From Serinicoccus sediminis (GTDB taxonomy: Bacteria; Actinomycetota; Actinomycetes; Actinomycetales; Dermatophilaceae): a stretch of 64,000 nt of DNA. This document shows, piece by piece, positions 8,370 to 16,175 of this stretch. How positions within the stretch are numbered: position 1 is the stretch's first letter; every line of letters starts with the position of its first letter. The stretch lies in contig NZ_SDVA01000008.1 of assembly GCF_004153545.1 (NCBI RefSeq), positions 62,001-126,000 on the forward strand, in the 5' to 3' direction. The notes beneath the pieces were generated by a model that searched no databases, was not told the origin of the DNA, and saw only the letters and a list, made by a program, of their open reading frames with translations. The position numbers and the translations under genes are program-made.

Positions 8370-9377
8370 GTGAGCACCCGTCGGGCGCCCACCCTGGAGG
8401 ACGTCGCGGCGCGGGCCGGGGTGTCCCGGGCCACGGTGTCGCGGGTGGTGAACGCCGACCCCCGGGTGCGGGCCACCGCCCGGGAGGCGGTGTCCCGGGC
8501 GGTGACCGAGCTCGGCTACCGGCCCAACCGGGCGGCCCGGGCCCTGGTGAAGAGGGCGCCGGACTCGGTGGCGGTCGTCGTCCCGGAGACCGACCAGCGG
8601 GTGTTCTCCGACCCGGTCATCATGGAGATGCTGCGCGGCATCAGCGAGGGGTTGGAGGAGACCCCGCTGCAGATGGTGCTCGTGCTCGGGCGGGCCGGCC
8701 GGGACACCGACCGCCTCGAGCGGTGGCTGCGGGGCGGCCACACCGACGGCGCGATCGTCCTGAGCGCGCACCTCGACGACGGGGTGACCTCGGCGCTGAG
8801 CGAGATCGGTCTGCCGACGGTCATGATCGGTCGGCCACCCGGGCCGGAGCAGGGGCTGCCCTTCGTCGACCTTGACAACGTCGACGGGGGCCGGCAGGCC
8901 ACCGACCGGCTGGTCGCCCGTGGCTGCCGCCGGATCGGCACGGTCGCGGGCCCCGTGGACATGGCGGCGAGCCGGGACCGGCTGGCGGGATGGCGGGAGT
9001 CGCTGGGCGCCGCGGGGCTGGCCGACGACGCGGTCGAGCACGGCGACTTCTCCTCCGAGGGGGGCCGCCTGGCCATGCGCCGGCTCCTGGCGGCGCACCG
9101 CGACCTGGACGGCGTCTTCGTCGCCTCCGACCTCATGGCGGCCGCGGCCGTCAGCGAGCTGCAGGCGGCCGGTCGTGCGGTGCCGGGTGACGTGGCCGTG
9201 GTCGGCTACGACGACTCCCCGGCCGCGCAGCTCACCGTGCCCCGGCTCACCACCGTCGCCAACCCGGGGGACCGGATGGCGCGGGAGGCCACCGTCATGC
9301 TGCGCGAGCTGCTGGCGGGCCGTCCGGTGTCCTCCCGGGTCCTGCCGACGCACCTCGTGGAGGGCGGCACCGCCTAG
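8370..9377 (+). CDS. LacI-family transcriptional regulator (CebR-like)
   Basis: The helix-turn-helix spans about residues 5-28 (LEDVAARAGVSRATVSRVVN), followed by the hinge helix (YRPNRAARALV) and a periplasmic-binding-protein-like sensor domain with the conserved VVGYDDSP near the C-terminus. The GTG at 8370 is chosen because the HTH begins four residues later and a GCGAGG stretch precedes it. Longer frames would overlap the GH1 gene and add residues unlike the family. The resulting 335 residues match the family length. Its position at the end of the beta-glucoside operon and the palindrome at 3681-3696 suggest it represses the operon until a beta-glucoside binds. Confidence 0.92.
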   Translation: MSTRRAPTLEDVAARAGVSRATVSRVVNADPRVRATAREAVSRAVTELGYRPNRAARALVKRAPDSVAVVVPETDQRVFSDPVIMEMLRGISEGLEETPLQMVLVLGRAGRDTDRLERWLRGGHTDGAIVLSAHLDDGVTSALSEIGLPTVMIGRPPGPEQGLPFVDLDNVDGGRQATDRLVARGCRRIGTVAGPVDMAASRDRLAGWRESLGAAGLADDAVEHGDFSSEGGRLAMRRLLAAHRDLDGVFVASDLMAAAAVSELQAAGRAVPGDVAVVGYDDSPAAQLTVPRLTTVANPGDRMAREATVMLRELLAGRPVSSRVLPTHLVEGGTA

Positions 9378-9378
9378 C

Positions 9379-9395
9379 GCCGGCCCGGGGCCGGC
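9379..9395. terminator. GC-rich inverted repeat between convergent genes
   Basis: An eight-base perfect inverted repeat around a single base (GCCGGCCC-G-GGGCCGGC) lies two bases after the regulator's stop and just before the convergent stop at 9410. It could slow polymerase in both directions. There is no T-tract, and GC-rich sequence makes such repeats frequent by chance. Confidence 0.25.
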
Positions 9396-9409
9396 CCGAG
9401 GCCCCGGGG

Positions 9410-10231
9410 CTAGGACCCGGCCGGCTCGGCCGGCCCGGCCAGGGCCTGGGCGCGGACCTCGGCGAGCAGGGTGCCGGCGGCCAGCATCGAGGGGCCGTAC
9501 CAGGTCAGCAGCCGCCCGCTCACCAGCCGGGTCGGGGTCCGGGCGAAGGCCTCGGGGCCGTCCTCGTCGGTGAAGACGTAGGGCTCGTCGGGGAGCAGCA
9601 CCAGGTCGGCCCCGCTGCCGTCCAGGTCGGCCACGTCGACCCCCGGGTAGCGGTCCTCGGAGCGCCCGTAGACGTTGTCCACCCCGCCGCGCGCGAGCAG
9701 GTCGTCGGTGAAGGTGCGCCCGCCCACCACCATCCACGGGTCGCGCCAGATCGGGACGGCCACCCTCGGTCGTGGGCCCGCCGTGCCGCCACCCCGTGCC
9801 GACGGCGGCGCGGGCGCCCACCGCTCCTCGACCTCGGCCAGCCATCCCGGCACGCCCCAGCCGAGCACGTCGTCGAGCAGGGTGCGCAGCACCCGCAGCG
9901 CGTCCTCGACCGACTCCACGACGCCCACCCAGACGGGCACGCCCTCGGCGCGCAGCCGTCGGACGTCCAGCTCCCGGTTCTCCTCCTGCACGCACACCAC
10001 CAGCTCGGGGCGCAGCGCGGCGACCGCCCGCCGGTCGGGGTTCTTGGTGCCGCGCACGCGCGGCACGTCGAGGTCCGGTGGGTGGGTGCACCACTCGGTA
10101 GCGCCGACCAGGGCCGACCGGCGGGTGGCCGCCAGGGCCTCGGTGAGCGAGGGCACCAGCGACACGACCCGCCCGACCGGACCGTCCGGCAGCTCGGCGA
10201 CGCCGCCCAGGGCGTCGCGGACGCTCCTCAC
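9410..10231 (-). CDS. TroA/BtuF-like helical-backbone binding protein without signal peptide
   Basis: The 273-residue protein resembles the BtuF/TroA class of periplasmic metal- or cobalamin-binding proteins. RVVSLVPSLTEALAA and LVGATEWCTHP are followed by a RGTKNPD loop and a second lobe with GGRTFTDDLLARGG and PGVDVADLDGSGADLVLLPDEP. No signal peptide or lipobox is present, so as predicted it stays in the cytoplasm, unlike true ABC receptors. The GTG start at 10231 overlaps the stop of the uridylyltransferase gene by four bases (GTGA). An ATG-started longer frame would run through that gene and is rejected. No transporter genes are adjacent. The ligand is unknown. Confidence 0.75.
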   Translation of the reverse strand: MRSVRDALGGVAELPDGPVGRVVSLVPSLTEALAATRRSALVGATEWCTHPPDLDVPRVRGTKNPDRRAVAALRPELVVCVQEENRELDVRRLRAEGVPVWVGVVESVEDALRVLRTLLDDVLGWGVPGWLAEVEERWAPAPPSARGGGTAGPRPRVAVPIWRDPWMVVGGRTFTDDLLARGGVDNVYGRSEDRYPGVDVADLDGSGADLVLLPDEPYVFTDEDGPEAFARTPTRLVSGRLLTWYGPSMLAAGTLLAEVRAQALAGPAEPAGS

Positions 10232-11616
10232 GACCGTCCCAGCGTCGTCCCGTCCTCGACCTCCCCGCCCTCGGGGCCGAGGTGGGCCACCCCGTTCACC
10301 CGGACCCCGGCGCCGAAACGCCAGTCGCCCTCCACCTCCAGGCGCTCGGCGTCCACCAGCGAGGGGACGCCGTGCGGGAAGCGCTCGTCGAAGTCGCCGA
10401 TCATGCCGTAGTAGGTCTTCGCCAGGTCGACGACCGGCGCCGGGTCGACGGTCCGGCCGAGCCGGAAGGACGTGCCGTCCACGGCATACGCGTCCGAGCG
10501 CAGCAGCGCGAGCTCGTTGGTCGTCTTGACCGGGACGAAGCGGTCCCGGGTGACCGCGATGGAGGCGGCGTCGTCGAAGAGCTCGACCGCGCTGCCCATC
10601 GCCGACTCGATCTGGATGACGGGGGTGGAGCCCTGGTCGGTCGGGTCGACCGTCTTGGCGTTGCGGATGAGCGGCAGCTCCATGACCCCGTCGCGCTCGG
10701 TCAGCATGTCGCGCAGCCGGGCGAGGTCGAACCACAGGTTGTTGGTGTTGACGTAGGGGTGCTTGTCGCCGTCCATGAAGTGGACCATCTCGTCCTCGGC
10801 GGTCTGCGCGGTGTCGCGCAGCACGAGCCGGCCGTCGGCGCGGCGGCGGACGAGGTGCCCGCCCTTCTTGTCCATCTCGGTGCGGCGGCACACCTCGGCG
10901 GCGAAGCCCGCGCCGCTGGCCGCGAACCACGCCGCGACCCGACCGTCGGCGACCGCCCCGAGGTTGTCGACGTTGGAGACGAAGGCGTACCGGAAGCCGC
11001 CGTCGAGCAGCTGGTCCAGCAGGCCGCTGGCCAGCAGCGAGGGGTAGAGGTCTCCGTGCCCGGGAGGGCACCACTCGAGCCGCGGGTCGGTCTCCCAGGT
11101 GACCGGGGTGAGGTCGTCGGCGCGCAGCTTGGGCTCCTGGCTCTGCACGAAGTCGAGGGGTATGCCGTCCGCGGCCAGGTCGGGGTAGCGCTCCAGCACC
11201 TCCAGGGACGCCTCGCGGGTGGAGAAGCTGTTCATGAGCACGAGGGGGAGTCGGACGCCGAAGCGCTCACGCAGGGCGAGGACCTGCCGGACGGTGATGT
11301 CGAGGAACGTGAGCCCGTCGCGCACCGGCAGCAGCGACTTGGGCCCGGCGAGGCCCATGGAGGTCCCCAGGCCCCCGTTCAGGGTGATGACCGCGGTGGC
11401 GGCGAGGGCCTCGCGGGCCTCGTCCTCGCCCACCTCGACCTCCTCGAGGTGCGCCGCCGGCATCGCCGGCTCGACGTCCGCCTCCGCGATGAGGCCGGTC
11501 TCGCCGGCCGCGAGGTGGTCGTAGTGCCGGGCGAAGGTGTCGCGGGCGGGCTGGCTCACGCCGGCCTCCGCCATCCGGTCCAGGGCCTGCTGACGTCCAG
11601 GTGCGCTCGCGCTCAT
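10228..11616 (-). CDS. UTP--glucose-1-phosphate uridylyltransferase, eukaryotic UGP2 type
   Basis: This 462-residue protein belongs to the UDPGP family typical of eukaryotes and found in some actinobacteria, not to the GalU family. The nucleotide-binding loop is LNGGLGTSMGLAGPKS near residue 78. Other family motifs are FVQSQEPKL, PPGHGDLYPSL, VSNVDNLGA, MDKKGGHL and YVNTNNLWFDL. It makes UDP-glucose for cell-surface glycans, trehalose or glycogen metabolism. The ATG at 11616 gives the normal N-terminus. Its stop overlaps the next gene's GTG, so the two are translationally coupled. Confidence 0.93.
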   Translation of the reverse strand: MSASAPGRQQALDRMAEAGVSQPARDTFARHYDHLAAGETGLIAEADVEPAMPAAHLEEVEVGEDEAREALAATAVITLNGGLGTSMGLAGPKSLLPVRDGLTFLDITVRQVLALRERFGVRLPLVLMNSFSTREASLEVLERYPDLAADGIPLDFVQSQEPKLRADDLTPVTWETDPRLEWCPPGHGDLYPSLLASGLLDQLLDGGFRYAFVSNVDNLGAVADGRVAAWFAASGAGFAAEVCRRTEMDKKGGHLVRRRADGRLVLRDTAQTAEDEMVHFMDGDKHPYVNTNNLWFDLARLRDMLTERDGVMELPLIRNAKTVDPTDQGSTPVIQIESAMGSAVELFDDAASIAVTRDRFVPVKTTNELALLRSDAYAVDGTSFRLGRTVDPAPVVDLAKTYYGMIGDFDERFPHGVPSLVDAERLEVEGDWRFGAGVRVNGVAHLGPEGGEVEDGTTLGRS

Positions 11617-11625
11617 GGGACCAAC

Positions 11626-12513
11626 CTACCGACGGTGCTCCTCCCGGGCGGCCCGACCCGACCCGACGGGGAAGAAGACCGGGGTGCGCGCCTTCCAGGC
11701 CTCGTAGTCGTCGCGGCCGCCCCACCGCTCGTCGGCGCGTCGCTCCAGGGCGGGCACCCCGCTGCCGAGGCGCAGCAGCAGGTAGACGAGCACGGGGGAG
11801 AGGAGCGTGACGTGCTGCCAGCCGACGAGCGGTCCCGCCGCGACCAGGGCCACCCCGGTCCACACCAGGACCTCTCCGACGTAGTTCGGGTGGCGCGACC
11901 ACGACCACAGACCGCCCCGGACGAACTCGCCCTCGTGGCGCGGGTCGGCCCGGAAGGCCGCCTTCTGGGCGTCCGCGAGGGCCTCGACGGCGAGGCCGAC
12001 CACCCAGACCACCACCCCGGCACACGCCAGGACACCCAGCGGGGCACGGTCGCCGGAGGTGATCGCCGCCAGTGCTGCACCGGCCGTGAAGGTCACCCAC
12101 AGCGCCTGCACCGTCCACGCCATGAGGAAGCCGGACCAGCTCTCCTTGAGCTCGTCGAAGCGGCCGTCCGTGCCGGCCCGGGTGATCCGCCGGAACAGGA
12201 AGGCCCCCAGCCGCGCGGCCCACACCAGCACCATGCCGGCGAGCACCCAGGTGCGCGCGTCCCGCTCGTCGGTGAGGACCAGCGCGAGCACCGTCACCAG
12301 CCCGAAGGTGAGCGACCCGGTGAGGTCGAAGAAGCGCTCGGTCCGGCGCAGGAAGGACGGGACGTAGACCGCCCAGTTCAGGGCGTAGGCCGCCACGACG
12401 AGGGCCAGGACGAGGGGGAGCCCGCCCGGGAGCCGCTGCCCGCCGTCCGCGGCGGCGAGGGCGAGCAGCAGCCCGGCGCCGGTGGCCAGGACGGCCAGCC
12501 ACACCTGTCTCAC
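11626..12513 (-). CDS. DUF1295 integral membrane protein (steroid 5-alpha-reductase-like)
   Basis: The protein is hydrophobic, with about seven to eight predicted membrane helices over 295 residues. The diagnostic C-terminal part reads WSWSRHPNYVGEVLVWTG, followed by ERRADERWGGRDDYEAWKARTPVFFP, the DUF1295 version of the steroid reductase/isoprenylcysteine methyltransferase fold. The exact reaction is unknown for bacterial members. The frame is open well upstream, but that part is antiparallel to permease sequence; the GTG at 12513 gives an N-terminus starting with the first helix, although its ribosome-binding site is weak. The uridylyltransferase start lies nine bases beyond its stop. Confidence 0.8.
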   Translation of the reverse strand: MRQVWLAVLATGAGLLLALAAADGGQRLPGGLPLVLALVVAAYALNWAVYVPSFLRRTERFFDLTGSLTFGLVTVLALVLTDERDARTWVLAGMVLVWAARLGAFLFRRITRAGTDGRFDELKESWSGFLMAWTVQALWVTFTAGAALAAITSGDRAPLGVLACAGVVVWVVGLAVEALADAQKAAFRADPRHEGEFVRGGLWSWSRHPNYVGEVLVWTGVALVAAGPLVGWQHVTLLSPVLVYLLLRLGSGVPALERRADERWGGRDDYEAWKARTPVFFPVGSGRAAREEHRR

Positions 12514-12575
12514 GGTGACCCAGGCCGGGGCCGGCGCGGGCCGCCTCCCGCGCCGGGCTGGTGGCCGGGCAACCC

Positions 12576-13514
12576 TCAGCCCTTGACGCCCCCGGCCAGC
12601 AGGCCGCGCACGAAGTACCGCTGCAGCAGGAGGAAGACCGTCACCGGCACGACCATGGCCACGAAGGCGCCCGCCGAGAGCAGGTGCCACGCCGTGCCCC
12701 GCGTGCCCGTGAGGTCGGCCAGCCGGACGGTGAGGGGGGCGACCTCCTGGGCGGAGCCGAAGACCAGACCGACCAGGAGGTCGTTCCAGACCCAGAGGAA
12801 CTGGAAGATGCCGAAGGCGGCGATGGCCGGGACGAGGAGCGGCAGCAGCACCTGGAAGAAGATCTTGACGTGGCCGGCCCCGTCGACCCGTGCCGCCTCG
12901 ATGAGGGACCGGGGGATGTCCATCATGAAGTTGTGCAGCAGGAAGATGGCCAGGGGCAGGGCAAAGATCGTGTGCGACAGCCAGATCGGCCAGAAGGACC
13001 CGACGATGCCCCAGTTGTTGTACTGCGTCAGCAGCGGGATCATGGTGATCTGGATCGGGACGATCTGCAGCGCGAAGACCGCCACGAACAGCATGTTGCG
13101 CCCGGGGAAGTCCAGCCAGGCGAAGGCGTACGCGGCCAGCAGGGCCAGCGTGATGGGGATGATCACGGCGGGCAGGGTGATGACGATCGTGTTGACGAAG
13201 ACGTCGATGAAGTTCGTCGAGCCTCCGTAGAGGACGGCGTCGTAGTTGGCCCAGGTGACGGCCGGGTCGCGGAAGAAGGTCCACCAGCCGGAGGTCCGGA
13301 TGTCGATCTCGGGCCGGAACGAGGTCACGAACAGACCGAGGGTCGGGACCGACCAGAGGATCGCGATGACGATCGCGATGACGCTGGCCCACGGCGAGGA
13401 CAGCCGCGTCTTGGCGTCCACCGCCCGCTGCTCGGCCTTGGTGAGCTTGCGCGGTCCGCTGCTCTTCGTCGGTGCCGGTCCGGGGACGTCCGGGACGGTG
13501 GTCGCCTGGCTCAT
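12576..13514 (-). CDS. Sugar ABC transporter permease, MalG/AglG type
   Basis: The protein has 312 residues, with a cytoplasmic Pro/Lys-rich N-terminus of about 45 residues and six predicted helices. The EAA loop is LIEAARVDGAGHVKIFFQ near residue 205. It is closest in style to AglG/GtsC permeases for alpha-glucosides. The ATG at 13514 overlaps the stop of the upstream permease gene (ATGA). It is the last gene of a three-gene importer operon without an ATP-binding subunit. Confidence 0.9.
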   Translation of the reverse strand: MSQATTVPDVPGPAPTKSSGPRKLTKAEQRAVDAKTRLSSPWASVIAIVIAILWSVPTLGLFVTSFRPEIDIRTSGWWTFFRDPAVTWANYDAVLYGGSTNFIDVFVNTIVITLPAVIIPITLALLAAYAFAWLDFPGRNMLFVAVFALQIVPIQITMIPLLTQYNNWGIVGSFWPIWLSHTIFALPLAIFLLHNFMMDIPRSLIEAARVDGAGHVKIFFQVLLPLLVPAIAAFGIFQFLWVWNDLLVGLVFGSAQEVAPLTVRLADLTGTRGTAWHLLSAGAFVAMVVPVTVFLLLQRYFVRGLLAGGVKG

Positions 13515-14491
13515 CGCTGCTCCTCTGCAAGCTTCATCTGGCGGACGTTGTAGACGACGATCGGGATGACCATGATGAACAGCAGCACGGCCAGGGTGGC
13601 GCCGATCCCGCCCTCGCCCCGCACGAAGCTGCGGGTGTAGAACTCGTTGGCCACGATCGAGGTGTCGAAGTTGCCCCCGGTCATGGTGAAGACGATGTCG
13701 AAGACCTTCAGGGTGGCCATGGCGATGGTGGTGATGACCACGACCACGGCCGGCCGGATGGAGGGGACGGTGACCGAGCGGAACATCTGCCAGTTCGTCA
13801 CCCCGTCCAGCTTGGCGGCCTCGATGATGTCGTCCGGGATGGCCTTGATGGAGGCGGACAGGATCGTCATCGCGAAGCCGGACTGGATCCAGACCATGAC
13901 CGCGATGAGGAAGAAGGTGTTCCAGGGCCAGGTCAGCAGGAACTGCTGGCTGTCGAAGCCGAGCCAGACGAGCAGCTGGTTGGCCAGGCCCGTCTGGGGG
14001 CGGTCGGTGGGCTTGAAGTCGTAGACGAACTTCCAGATGATGCTCGCCCCGACCATCGAGATGGCCATGGGGAGGAACACCAGCGTCTTGGCGAGCTTCT
14101 CGAAACGGGTCCGGTCCACGAGGACGGCGTAGACCAGGCCCACGGCGGTGGAGACCAGCGGGACGAGGATGACCCAGAGCACGGTGTTCAGCAGGACCAG
14201 GCGCAGGGCCGAGTTGCCGAAGACGTCACCGTAGTTGGCGAGGGCGACCCACTCCTGGCCGTTGTCGCTGCGGAACGAGTTGATGATGGTGCGGATGGCC
14301 GGGTAGACGAGGCCGAAGACGACCAGCACGGCGGCGGGCCCGAGGAAGGCCAGCACGGTGATCCACTGCGGCATCCGCGGCCGGTCGGTGAGGAACAGGA
14401 CGATGGCCATGACTGCCACGAAGAGCAGGATGGCGATGCCCATGACGATGAACTTCTCGACCGGCGTGCCGGTGTTGAGCAGGAACTCCAT
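13511..14491 (-). CDS. Sugar ABC transporter permease, MalF/AglF type
   Basis: This 326-residue permease has an extra N-terminal membrane helix (about residues 13-33) before the usual set, a feature of AglF-like alpha-glucoside permeases. The EAA loop reads IIEAAKLDGVTNWQMFRS near residue 235. The ATG at 14491 follows an AGGAGG ribosome-binding site nine bases upstream. It lies 84 bases downstream of the binding-protein gene, a common spacing where the binding protein is made in excess. It pairs with the downstream permease. Confidence 0.9.
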   Translation of the reverse strand: MEFLLNTGTPVEKFIVMGIAILLFVAVMAIVLFLTDRPRMPQWITVLAFLGPAAVLVVFGLVYPAIRTIINSFRSDNGQEWVALANYGDVFGNSALRLVLLNTVLWVILVPLVSTAVGLVYAVLVDRTRFEKLAKTLVFLPMAISMVGASIIWKFVYDFKPTDRPQTGLANQLLVWLGFDSQQFLLTWPWNTFFLIAVMVWIQSGFAMTILSASIKAIPDDIIEAAKLDGVTNWQMFRSVTVPSIRPAVVVVITTIAMATLKVFDIVFTMTGGNFDTSIVANEFYTRSFVRGEGGIGATLAVLLFIMVIPIVVYNVRQMKLAEEQR

Positions 14492-14575
14492 GGCGTACGT
14501 ACCTCCTGGTGGGGACCAGGACGGCGCGGGGGCGGGCGATGAGATCTGCCGCCCGCCCCCGTCACCGTCGACCGG

Positions 14576-15952
14576 TCAGTCCCAGCTGTTCTCGATCGAG
14601 TCGAGCACGGACTGGGTGTCCTCACCCGTGATCCAGTTGGTCATCCCGGTCCAGAAGCTCCCGGTGCCGACGGCGGCCGGCATGAGGTCGGAGCCGTCGA
14701 ACCGGAACGTCGTCGCCTCGTCGGTGAGCAGCTCGTAGGCCAGCTGGTCGATGGGGGACTTCAGGTTGGCCGGGTCCAGCCCGGAGTTCGCCGACACCCA
14801 CCCGGGAGGGGAGACCTTCGCCTTGGCGTTGGACCACTCCGGGCTGGCGAGGTAGGCCTGCAGCGCCTGCACCTCGGGGCGGTCGGCGAACATCAGGGTG
14901 AACTCGCCACCGCCGAGCAGCGGCTGGGTCTCGGTGTCGTTACCCGGCAGGTAGAAGGCGAAGACGTCGCCGTCCTCGGCCACGTTCGTCCCCTCCGGCC
15001 AGTTGGCCTGGTAGAACGACGCCTGGCGGTGCAGGAAGCAGGACCCGTCGAGGATCGGCAGGCCCGCCTCGCCGAACGGCGTCGTGGCGATGGACTCGAC
15101 ACCGCCCAGTCCGCCGTTGACCATGTTCTCGTCCTTGAGGACCTGGCCGGCCATGTCCAGCGCCTCGACGACCTGGGGGTCGTTGAAGGGGATCTCGTGC
15201 TCGACCCACTGGTCGTAGACGTCGGGGCCGGCGGTCCGCAGCATCATGTCCTCGAGCCAGTCCGTGGCGGGCCACCCCGTCGCGTTGCCGGACTCGATGC
15301 CGGCGCACCACGGCTTGGCGTCCGGGTGGTCGGAGGCGATCTGCTCGGACAGGGCCATGAGGTCGTCCCACGTCTCGGGCACCTCGTAGCCGTTCTCCTC
15401 GAAGGCGCCGGGCGAGTACCACACGAAGGACTTCGCGTTGGCGCCCAGCGGGGCGGCGTAGTAGGTGCCGTCGACGGTGCCGTAGCCCTTCCAGGACTCG
15501 TTGTAGTACTCGTCGACGTTCGCCTCCGCCTGCTCCCCGACCGGGAAGACCGAGTCGGGGAAGTCGGTGACGAGGCGCTCCACGAGGCCCGGCTGCGGGA
15601 CGTAGGCCATGTCCGGGGCGTTCCCGGACTCCAGCCGCACGGGCAGCTGGGTCTCGAACTGCCGGGACCCCTCGTACTCCACCGTCACGCCGGTGCAGTC
15701 CTCGAAGGGGATGAAGGCGTCGATGTGGGCCTGGTCCTCGGGGGAGACGATCGAGGTGTAGACACTCACGGAGGTGCCCTCCAGGTCGCCGTACTCCTCG
15801 TACGGCTCGCAGGCCACGTCCACCGAGGAGAGCGCCTCGTCGACGTCCTCCCCGCCGCCGGAGCCGCCGCCGGAGCCGCACGCCGCCAGCGTCACGCCGG
15901 CCAGGCCGAGTGAGGTGGCCATCGCCAACCTCCGGGTCGTCTTGCTGCGCAT
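14576..15952 (-). CDS. Sugar ABC transporter substrate-binding lipoprotein (AglE-like)
   Basis: The lipoprotein has the signal MRSKTTRRLAMATSLGLAG and a lipobox ending LAAC, so the mature N-terminus should be C25. A Gly/Ser-rich linker precedes a type I solute-binding domain (VSVYTSIVSPEDQ onward) with the AglE-like features LGANAKSFVWYS and AKPWCAGIESG. Length is 458 residues. The ATG at 15952 follows AAAGGA at a good distance; longer frames reach across the divergent icmF promoter and are rejected. It is the first gene of a three-gene importer operon. Alpha-glucosides are the likely ligand by resemblance only; no glycosidase is in the operon. Confidence 0.9.
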   Translation of the reverse strand: MRSKTTRRLAMATSLGLAGVTLAACGSGGGSGGGEDVDEALSSVDVACEPYEEYGDLEGTSVSVYTSIVSPEDQAHIDAFIPFEDCTGVTVEYEGSRQFETQLPVRLESGNAPDMAYVPQPGLVERLVTDFPDSVFPVGEQAEANVDEYYNESWKGYGTVDGTYYAAPLGANAKSFVWYSPGAFEENGYEVPETWDDLMALSEQIASDHPDAKPWCAGIESGNATGWPATDWLEDMMLRTAGPDVYDQWVEHEIPFNDPQVVEALDMAGQVLKDENMVNGGLGGVESIATTPFGEAGLPILDGSCFLHRQASFYQANWPEGTNVAEDGDVFAFYLPGNDTETQPLLGGGEFTLMFADRPEVQALQAYLASPEWSNAKAKVSPPGWVSANSGLDPANLKSPIDQLAYELLTDEATTFRFDGSDLMPAAVGTGSFWTGMTNWITGEDTQSVLDSIENSWD

Positions 15953-16016
15953 CGTCGCGCCGTCCTTTCTCACAGGGAACAGGCCACGGCCCAGGGGCGA
16001 CCCCGGCCCTGTGGTC

Positions 16017-16045
16017 ATCCCAACATCCCCGGCCCCGCCGATCAA
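16017..16045 (-). promoter_or_regulatory. Candidate promoter of the AglE-like operon
   Basis: On the minus strand, TTGATC (plus-strand 16040-16045) and TGGGAT (16017-16022) are separated by 17 bases, about 65 bases upstream of the binding-protein ATG. The predicted leader contains a seven-base inverted repeat (15971-15977 with 16007-16013). I see no clear LacI-type palindrome. Confidence 0.35.
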
Positions 16046-16097
16046 GGCTCTGGCGTCACGTCTGCGTAACGATGCGGCGCGCGGAGGGGGCCTCACC

Positions 16098-16138
16098 TTG
16101 ACGGGCGCGTCAATCACGCGCCCGTCCTCCACTACCAT
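16098..16138 (+). promoter_or_regulatory. icmF promoter region with perfect inverted repeat
   Basis: A perfect 11-base inverted repeat with a five-base centre (GACGGGCGCGT-CAATC-ACGCGCCCGTC, 16100-16126) lies about 50 bases upstream of the icmF GTG. TACCAT at 16133-16138 is a plausible -10, which would place the repeat over the -35 and spacer, a standard position for a repressor operator. The repeat could also fold as an RNA hairpin if transcription starts upstream. Confidence 0.5.
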
Positions 16139-16175
16139 CGAGGAGCACGGCACCCGCTCGACGAGGAGATGCACG

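Noticed and set aside
9379-9395. A factor-independent terminator between the LacI-type regulator and the TroA-like gene.
   Set aside because: There is an inverted repeat but no T-tract, and GC-rich sequence produces such repeats often. It is listed only with low confidence.
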